Assembly (NCBI GenBank): GCA_002347925.1
Contig: DDYL01000108.1
Coordinates: forward strand, 11,416-44,388
Direction of reading: 5' to 3'
DNA from: Chloroflexi bacterium UBA2235
GTDB taxonomy: Bacteria > Chloroflexota > UBA11872 > UBA12225
Length of the DNA stretch: 32,973 nt
Part shown: positions 28,231 through 32,973 of the stretch, piece by piece
How positions within the stretch are numbered: position 1 is the first letter of the stretch
Layout of the letters: the number at the start of each line of letters is the position of its first letter
Made by a program: the position numbers and the translations under genes
The notes under the pieces: model-generated
Databases searched by the model: none
What the model was told of the DNA's origin: nothing
Seen by the model: only the letters and a program-made list of their open reading frames with translations

Positions 28231-29067
28231 ATGCCAAATCACGTAATCGTATCGACACTCGGATGGGCAGCCAAGTCGCTAGAGGCTGCGTTTGCAGGCA
28301 TCGGTGACATGGAAATGGGTCAAGCCGAGCTAGCCATCTTTCAAGCGTTCGGCGACCTTCGACCGAAGGCCCTTGCCGATGGCGGTCGTGCTTCCGTGGA
28401 TGCGGCCGCGTTGCGCATTCGTGACGCACTCGCGAAGAATTCAATGAAACGCGTCGCCACTATATACACCGGAGTCGGTGATGGACCCCTGCCTATTGCA
28501 GAGGAGATTCGCCGAATGCTCGCCGTAGCCGATCTCGCGGTCGAGTTGGGCGTCGGCCTGATCACGACCCTGAGTTCTCCCGCGGGCACGCCATTCGAGG
28601 CGGCCGTGGCACGCCTCCGATCTATCACGGATGCGGTTTCATCGCGTGGCATCCAGCTTTGCATGAAGACCCATCGTGGTCTTGTGGGCGAAATGCCGGG
28701 CGACGCGGTGCGCATGTGCGAGGCGATACCTGGTCTTGGGCTGACGCTTGAGGCGAGCCATTTCTACGTTGGCGCGAACCAAGGCGAGGTGTTCTGGGAA
28801 GTAATTCCACATGTCCGCCACGTCACAATGCGCGACGCCCGAGGCATGCCCGCAGCCCTTCAGATGGTTCCGGGATACGGTGAGGTTGACTTCGCAGGCA
28901 TCGTGACGCGCTTGCACGAACGTGCTTACGACGGATTGTTCGCGATCGAGTATGTCGATCTCCGTCCGGTGGAAGGCCCGGATTACGTGCAACGCGATGT
29001 CATCAGTTCGATCATTGGAATGCGGTCGCTGTTTGTGTCACTTGAGAAGCAGTTGGGCGTCCGATAG
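28231..29067 (+). CDS. TIM-barrel sugar phosphate isomerase/epimerase family protein
   Basis: A 278-residue xylose-isomerase-like TIM barrel, diverged from the two others in this window. The strand ends read GIQLCMKTHRG (Lys where the first metal Glu is usual), LTLEASHFYVG (Glu for the usual Asp), HVRHVTMRDARG (His, Asp) and GLFAIEYVDL (final Glu). GYGEVDFAGIVTRLHE fits the GxGxVDF segment of the family. The Lys and Glu substitutions at the metal site suggest altered metal use or loss of classical isomerase chemistry. ATG 28231 follows GGGGA by about 4 bases, a tight spacing. It is divergent from the mutarotase operon, which suggests a related sugar pathway. Confidence 0.8.
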   Translation: MPNHVIVSTLGWAAKSLEAAFAGIGDMEMGQAELAIFQAFGDLRPKALADGGRASVDAAALRIRDALAKNSMKRVATIYTGVGDGPLPIAEEIRRMLAVADLAVELGVGLITTLSSPAGTPFEAAVARLRSITDAVSSRGIQLCMKTHRGLVGEMPGDAVRMCEAIPGLGLTLEASHFYVGANQGEVFWEVIPHVRHVTMRDARGMPAALQMVPGYGEVDFAGIVTRLHERAYDGLFAIEYVDLRPVEGPDYVQRDVISSIIGMRSLFVSLEKQLGVR

Positions 29068-29114
29068 GCCACGCTGCAATTGACGACCTGTGACCCCTGA
29101 CGTGGCTACTGCGG

Positions 29115-29120
29115 TATAAT
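29115..29120 (+). promoter_or_regulatory. Perfect -10 box TATAAT upstream of the MerR gene
   Basis: TATAAT with no acceptable -35 at 16-18 bases (TTGACG at 29080-29085 is 29 bases away). MerR-type promoters often have long spacers of 19-20 bases, but not this long. The start codon lies 75 bases downstream with a GGAG, so the mRNA would carry a normal leader. Confidence 0.45.
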
Positions 29121-29194
29121 GCCAGTGTCGGTGTCTGATTGGCGGGGATGTTCTGCCACGGTGCGCTGATGGCGCGTGCCCACTGGAGCCATGC

Positions 29195-29821
29195 ATGACG
29201 ATCGAAGAGTTGGCAGATTTTGTCGGGATATCAGTCCGGACGGTCCGCTACTACATCTCTGCGCGGCTGTTGCCTGGGCCAGGCACTCGTGGTCGGGGCA
29301 CGCGCTATACGGAGGCTCACCTAAGCCGTCTTCGCTTGATCCGCTCACTCGTTGACCAGCATGTTCCGATCAATGAGATCCGTGACCGGATGCTTGGGTT
29401 GAGCGAGCCCGAAGTCTTGCGCTTGCAGTCGGTGATTGATCGGCAGCAGCGTGCCCTCACGCGTGCGAGTGAATCTGCATCCGGCCGTGAGTACATTGAA
29501 GCCCTGATACGGAGACGAACGGGGTCTCGGGAGACCTCATCGCCTGCGACGGAGGAGCCTACATCTGCGGGGACCGATGCCCGCCTGACGTCACGGCTGA
29601 GCCGGCATGCCAACGTACTTGCGTTTGTCCAACCTTCTGACCTGAACCAAGAAGTGCCCGCATCCAGCGTGCCGACTGTGGGTGAGCGATCCGAGGCGAG
29701 CGCATGGCACCGGATTTTGGTTTCAGATGGTGTCGAGGTTCACGTCACTGACGATAGGTGGCGCACTCAGCGGCAGGTGATCATGGAGACTGTGCGAAGA
29801 CTTCGCGGTGAGACGACTTGA
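29195..29821 (+). CDS. MerR-family transcriptional regulator
   Basis: A 208-residue regulator. The N-terminal MerR winged helix (1-70) is clear: MTIEELADFVGISVRTVRYY, ISARLLPGPGTRGRGTRYTE, HLSRLRLIRSLVDQHVPINE. A short coiled helix follows (EPEVLRLQSVIDRQQRALTR). The C-terminal 110 residues are Ser/Thr/Glu-rich and then end in a small unit, WHRILVSDGVEVHVTDDRW, that could sense a ligand; I do not recognise it. No metal-binding Cys cluster is present, so it is not a mercury/zinc sensor. ATG 29195 has GGAG 6 bases upstream. Its targets are unknown; it lies next to the isomerase at 28231. Confidence 0.85.
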   Translation: MTIEELADFVGISVRTVRYYISARLLPGPGTRGRGTRYTEAHLSRLRLIRSLVDQHVPINEIRDRMLGLSEPEVLRLQSVIDRQQRALTRASESASGREYIEALIRRRTGSRETSSPATEEPTSAGTDARLTSRLSRHANVLAFVQPSDLNQEVPASSVPTVGERSEASAWHRILVSDGVEVHVTDDRWRTQRQVIMETVRRLRGETT

Positions 29822-29844
29822 GGACCGGTATCCGGTGAGACGTA

Positions 29845-30807
29845 CTATCGGACGCGCGGTGGGTCGAGGTTCTCCTCGTGGACTATCGCAATGAAATCCA
29901 TGGCGGTTGCAAGCGTCACTCCGGTCTCCTCGCACAGGTCGCTCGCCCCGAACCCGAGACCAACCATCTTCTGGGCAATGCCGTAGATCCGGATTGTCTC
30001 AACTGCCTCATCCGCATCGTGTCCCTTCTTGGCAGAGATCGCCTGCCAATCCAAGCTCATCAGATGCCATCCAATGGCGTTGCGTCGTCGCCATGAGGTG
30101 CGAATCTCGGCCAATTCAGCTTCGGAGGCCGAACCCGGGTAGGCATCTCCGGACTTGATCTGCGCTGCAATGTCGGCGACGGATCTCACGGGCTTTGGGA
30201 ACACCGTGTGGTACGCGTGCATCGACACGGCGCGATGGGCATCCGAGGAAGCCACAGCCGTCCGGCCCTGTGCCGCGATGTAGGACAGCGACGCCTCATC
30301 GAGGTCGGCGCGCCGGTCCGGGGATTTGGAAAGCAGGTCGTTGCCGTTCCATCTTTCAATGGCAGAGATGGACGGTGGCAAGTCAGGCAGATCGAACTTG
30401 ATTGGGCCGGGAAGCGCACGTTTCACTAGGTCGCGGAACGGGTGTGCCTGGATTGCGACCCATCCATCGGGCAGGTTTCGTGGCATTGGCATGAGCGACT
30501 TCCATCCCCAGTCGTCCTCCACGCCTTCGCCGAAGACCAGAACGTGACCGAAGTCAGCGGTCGACAGTTCCATCCCGACGATGACCGTCACGTCGTCCCC
30601 CGTGGCCTTCGCGAAAGTTCTCGCTTCGACGGCTCCACTAGTGGTGTTGTGGTCAGTAATTGCAAGGTACCGGCGACCGGCGGCGCGTGTGTGCCCAACA
30701 ACTTCCAACGGCGTCATGTAGCCGCAGGATGACGCGGTGGTGTGGACGTGGAGGTCAATGGCAGTTCCGGGCGACGATGATGGCGTTGGACCGTTCGTAC
30801 CTGTCAC
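29845..30807 (-). CDS. PHP-domain metal-dependent phosphoesterase
   Basis: A 320-residue protein whose first 215 residues form a PHP domain, predicted to hydrolyse phosphate esters using bound divalent metals. Its motifs are D-L-H20-V-H22-T, YLAITDHN, VIVGMELST, WVAIQAHPFR and AVASSDAH, the expected ligand series. The C-terminal 100 residues (helical, with GWHLMSLDW and YGIAQKMVGLGFG) are not the polymerase or histidinol-phosphatase extension; I do not recognise them. The GTG start at 30807 overlaps the mgtC stop as GTGA, so the genes are translationally coupled. The substrate is unknown; small phosphoesters such as nucleotide products are possible. Confidence 0.85.
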   Translation of the reverse strand: MTGTNGPTPSSSPGTAIDLHVHTTASSCGYMTPLEVVGHTRAAGRRYLAITDHNTTSGAVEARTFAKATGDDVTVIVGMELSTADFGHVLVFGEGVEDDWGWKSLMPMPRNLPDGWVAIQAHPFRDLVKRALPGPIKFDLPDLPPSISAIERWNGNDLLSKSPDRRADLDEASLSYIAAQGRTAVASSDAHRAVSMHAYHTVFPKPVRSVADIAAQIKSGDAYPGSASEAELAEIRTSWRRRNAIGWHLMSLDWQAISAKKGHDADEAVETIRIYGIAQKMVGLGFGASDLCEETGVTLATAMDFIAIVHEENLDPPRVR

Positions 30808-31277
30808 ACGTTTTTTCCTGTCTCGGAGCGTCCGTCCTCGTCCTCGGACATGCCGGGATGCGTGCGAAGTCGGAGGATGCCAAACGCGAGGATGGCGGTC
30901 ACGGTTGCGAGTGGGTATGCGCCAACGCCAGCAAGTAGCCCGATGGCAGCAGCGATCCAGAGGCTTGCTGCCGTGGTGAGCCCGTGGACGAAGCGTTCGC
31001 TTGGGGCCTTCCAGATTGCGCCGGCACCAAGGAAGCCGACACCAGTCACTACTTGTGCTGCAATACGCATCGGGTCAGTGTTTCCACCTGCCGTAACCAC
31101 CCCGCCAATGGTGAATGCGCATGCGCCTAGGGCGACAAGCAGGTGCGTGCGAAGTCCGGCGGGATGCCTGTGGGTTTCACGATTCCAGCCTATAAGGACC
31201 ACAAGGATCACTGAGGTGGCGAGGCGGAGCGCCAATTCGACGCTTACCGATGTGTCGGCGGAGAAGATGGCGGTCAT
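30804..31277 (-). CDS. MgtC/SapB-family membrane protein
   Basis: A 157-residue inner-membrane protein with about five hydrophobic spans. MgtC hallmarks are LIGWNRETHRHPAGLRTHLL (the ERE-like charged pair before a GLRT/GLRTH loop), LGACAFTIGG and VTGVGFLGAGAIWK. It is followed by VHGLTTAASLWIAAAIGLLA, the standard family end, and it lacks the soluble C-terminal domain of MgtC proper. ATG 31277 has AGGGAA about 8 bases upstream. Family members affect magnesium homeostasis, ATP synthase or membrane potential. The coupling with a PHP phosphoesterase is unusual. Function is not specific beyond the family. Confidence 0.9.
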   Translation of the reverse strand: MTAIFSADTSVSVELALRLATSVILVVLIGWNRETHRHPAGLRTHLLVALGACAFTIGGVVTAGGNTDPMRIAAQVVTGVGFLGAGAIWKAPSERFVHGLTTAASLWIAAAIGLLAGVGAYPLATVTAILAFGILRLRTHPGMSEDEDGRSETGKNV

Positions 31278-31453
31278 GGGCTTTTCCCTGTCAAGTTCGG
31301 GCCTCGCGCATTTCTCCCAACCATTCGACAGGGGTTCTGCATGAACGGTGGGATCGGTAGGGAAACGGTCCGGACCCCTGCTAGAGTTTGGCACCTGTGC
31401 GCGGAACCCGGTTCGACCGACCCCCAGGACGCACTGACAGCCACGTTAGTTAT

Positions 31454-31924
31454 ATGGAAACTACAGTCATCGGTGGGGTGGTCACCCTTGCGCTGCTTGG
31501 GTCACTCGCGGTCTTTGTTGCGATTGAGTGTAGTCCGCGTGCCAAGGCCAGGCGGGATGCGGCACGCCGTCGGCGACAGGAAGGCCTGAACGCCCGTGAA
31601 CAGGCTCGGGAACGTGGTACCGGGCTGTCGGCGCTCGACCTCCAGCGACTTGGCGCATTCCGGCAACGGGCACTTGATCTCCATGGCGAACCGATCGGCC
31701 CCATGACCTGGGGCCGTTGGTGGGGATACATCCGGCGAAGGGGATACGTAGCATGGATTGTGACGTCTTTCGTCGGCGCGCTTAGCATGGCGACGCATTT
31801 CGCATTGCTGTGGTTTGTCTTCGGAGGCGGGTGGGTCGGTGCAACCTTGGTCACCCTTGGGTCGGCCGTGGCAATGTCAGCCGTCGGGGTGATGGTCGTG
31901 ATCAGGATTGCCAATCGTGGCTAG
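31454..31924 (+). CDS. Hypothetical membrane protein with basic coiled segment
   Basis: A 156-residue protein I do not recognise. A hydrophobic N-terminal span (ETTVIGGVVTLALLGSLAVF, about 2-24) is followed by a strongly basic, probably helical segment (SPRAKARRDAARRRRQEGLN and onward, about 30-60). A polar region and two C-terminal spans follow (YVAWIVTSFVGALSMATHFA; LVTLGSAVAMSAVGVMVVIR). ATG 31454 is chosen because it directly precedes the first span; the frame is open back to 31388. There is no clear ribosome-binding site. The stop lies within the start region of the Nudix gene, suggesting cotranscription. Confidence 0.6.
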   Translation: METTVIGGVVTLALLGSLAVFVAIECSPRAKARRDAARRRRQEGLNAREQARERGTGLSALDLQRLGAFRQRALDLHGEPIGPMTWGRWWGYIRRRGYVAWIVTSFVGALSMATHFALLWFVFGGGWVGATLVTLGSAVAMSAVGVMVVIRIANRG

Positions 31925-32429
31925 CAGTGACGGATCGATGCTGGTTCGCGAGTACGCCGTCGCGGTGTTTGTTGCCCATGAGGGTGCGGTGCTCCTCCAT
32001 TTCCATGGAAAGTTGGGGCGATGGCTCCCTCCGGGTGGTCATGTTGAACCGAATGAACTTCCGGACGAGGCCGCGCGGCGCGAGACCCTCGAGGAAACGG
32101 GGATCATCGTCGATCTGATTGACGCATCCAATCCATTGTTCATTGACGTCCCGCGACCAGTGGGGGTGCCTCCAAGGTTGGTCCAACCGATCGGGATCCA
32201 GTTGGAGGCGATCCCAGCGCGTGGAACCAATCCTGACCACGAGCACATCGATCTTGTGTACGCCGCGCGGGTCGCGCCGGGGTCGATGGCGGATCCCAGG
32301 GCGGATACTGATGATCCAGAGGCTCGGCCGGGCTGGTTCAAACCGGAAGAGTGGGGGAATCTTGGGTTGACTGCCGAAGTGATTGCATGGGCAAAGGCGG
32401 CGCTTGCGTTGGTTGACAAGGCGCGTTGA
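31917..32429 (+). CDS. Nudix hydrolase
   Basis: A 170-residue Nudix-fold enzyme predicted to hydrolyse a nucleoside diphosphate linked to another moiety, using Mg2+. The Nudix box is exact at about residues 41-63: G-x5-E-x7-R-E-T-L-E-E-T-G-I, within GGHVEPNELPDEAARRETLE. The surrounding RWLPPGGHVEPNE and NPDHEHIDLVYAAR segments resemble Nudix proteins acting on mRNA caps or nucleotide pools, but substrate cannot be inferred. GTG 31917 overlaps the previous stop by 8 bases and has AGGA 9 bases upstream; ATG 31938 is the alternative. Its own stop codon lies within the -35 box of the next gene's promoter. Confidence 0.88.
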   Translation: MASSDGSMLVREYAVAVFVAHEGAVLLHFHGKLGRWLPPGGHVEPNELPDEAARRETLEETGIIVDLIDASNPLFIDVPRPVGVPPRLVQPIGIQLEAIPARGTNPDHEHIDLVYAARVAPGSMADPRADTDDPEARPGWFKPEEWGNLGLTAEVIAWAKAALALVDKAR

Positions 32430-32454
32430 CGCAACCCACCGATGTGCCTATAGT
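32426..32454 (+). promoter_or_regulatory. Strong candidate promoter of the E1 alpha gene
   Basis: TTGACG (32426-32431), an exact 17-base spacer and TATAGT (32449-32454), each one mismatch from consensus. The ATG at 32462 begins 7 bases after the -10 box, so the predicted mRNA begins at or within a base of the start codon. Confidence 0.65.
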
Positions 32455-32461
32455 AGGCCCC

Positions 32462-32973
32462 ATGGTCACAGTATCACCTAGTCAACACTCGGTTGCTTCG
32501 GGGTCCGGTGCCGCGTCACCGTCTCTCGACCGGCATGGTCTCTCGGATAGCCAACTGATCGATATGTACCGGACGATGCTACGCATCCGCCGGTTCGAGG
32601 AACGGGTGAAGGAACTCTTCCTTGAGGCGCGCCTCTACGGCAGCGTGCATCTCTACATCGGTGAGGAGGGCGTTGCGACGGGTGCTTGCTCCGCGTTGCG
32701 CGAGGGCGATGTCATCAGTTCGACGCACCGGGGTCACGGTCATTGCATTGCAATGGGCCTGGACCTCGCCCCGATGATGGCGGAATTAATGGGCAAGGCC
32801 ACCGGCTACAACCATGGCAAGGGCGGGTCGATGCACATCGCCAGCCTGGACCACGGAATGCTCGGTGCCAATGGCATCGTTGGTGCGGGCATCCCGATCA
32901 GCACGGGCGCCGCCCTCGGTTTCTGGGTAACCGGCCGGCCCAATGTGGCGCTCTGCTTCTTCGGTGATGGCGC
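32462..32973 (+). CDS. Pyruvate/acetoin dehydrogenase E1 component alpha subunit, N-terminal part
   Basis: 170 residues are visible before the window ends. It is a thiamine-diphosphate-dependent E1 alpha subunit expected to decarboxylate a 2-oxo acid or acetoin within a multienzyme complex. The opening DMYRTMLRIRRFEERVKELF, then HLYIGEEGVATGAC, STHRGHGHCIAMGLD, TGYNHGKGGSMHIA, HGMLGANGIVGAGIPI and the final FFGDG match the family. GDG is the first half of the ThDP motif. KGGSMHIA and GMLGANGIVG favour the acetoin-dehydrogenase (AcoA) or related PdhA subgroup. A beta subunit and E2 should follow to the right. The N-terminal 28 residues are Ser/Ala-rich and variable. It starts immediately after a strong promoter with no room for a ribosome-binding site. 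Confidence 0.9.
   Translation, partial: MVTVSPSQHSVASGSGAASPSLDRHGLSDSQLIDMYRTMLRIRRFEERVKELFLEARLYGSVHLYIGEEGVATGACSALREGDVISSTHRGHGHCIAMGLDLAPMMAELMGKATGYNHGKGGSMHIASLDHGMLGANGIVGAGIPISTGAALGFWVTGRPNVALCFFGDG

Overview
This is a GC-rich, gene-dense bacterial chromosome segment. It best fits a Chloroflexota-type genome (Thermomicrobia or Dehalococcoidia-like lineage), though an actinobacterial origin cannot be excluded from sequence alone. The clues are a lipid-anchored solute-binding protein with a long Ala/Pro/Thr linker after a twin-arginine-like lipobox signal, a PAC2-family protein, a 29-residue bS22/AURKAIP1-COX24-like ribosomal peptide, a YfhO-family membrane protein, FmdB, an ANTAR regulator, and many stand-alone sugar isomerase/epimerase and SDR genes. 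There is no phage, transposase or CRISPR signature, so this is core or lightly accessory chromosome. One tRNA gene is present (tRNA-Pro, anticodon CGG, minus strand).

Layout. (1) 1-5348: a purine module. The end of a nucleoside-type ABC ATPase is followed by adenosine deaminase and a two-subunit xanthine dehydrogenase (FeS/FAD, then Mo). (2) 5570-10515, minus strand: a YfhO-family membrane protein translationally coupled to a GT4 glycosyltransferase, probably for envelope glycan work. (3) 10712-14908: an ANTAR response regulator, two small unknown proteins, tRNA-Pro, a beta-propeller lipoprotein, the bS22-like peptide and a PAC2 protein. (4) 15082-20151: sugar or polyol metabolism, with TIM-barrel isomerases, an ABC solute-binding lipoprotein without permeases, and SDR dehydrogenases. 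(5) 20167-24845: an M50 protease, a cupredoxin lipoprotein, FmdB, a GlcD-type flavin oxidase and an SDR. (6) 24958-31924: a PadR/HAAS-type pair, a BON protein, a CGWS glutaredoxin, an L-rhamnose mutarotase-like protein, a third TIM-barrel isomerase, a MerR regulator, and a PHP phosphoesterase coupled to MgtC. (7) 31917-end: a Nudix hydrolase and the start of a pyruvate/acetoin dehydrogenase E1 alpha gene.

The most unusual signal is a family of short dispersed repeats. Their cores are CCATCGCCCCTGATTGCA-like and CCCCACCTGATTCGANTGCG-like. They lie between genes (5399-5533, 13488-13530, 21002-21040) and also in frame inside three coding genes: the xanthine dehydrogenase FeS domain, the glycosyltransferase interdomain loop and the YfhO C-terminal tail. 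This resembles in concept the Rickettsia palindromic elements that insert peptides into proteins. A second theme is promoters whose -10 box lies only 6-10 bases before the start codon, implying leaderless mRNAs for several genes, including the bS22-like peptide and the E1 alpha gene. All family assignments were made by reading motifs; no database search was possible.
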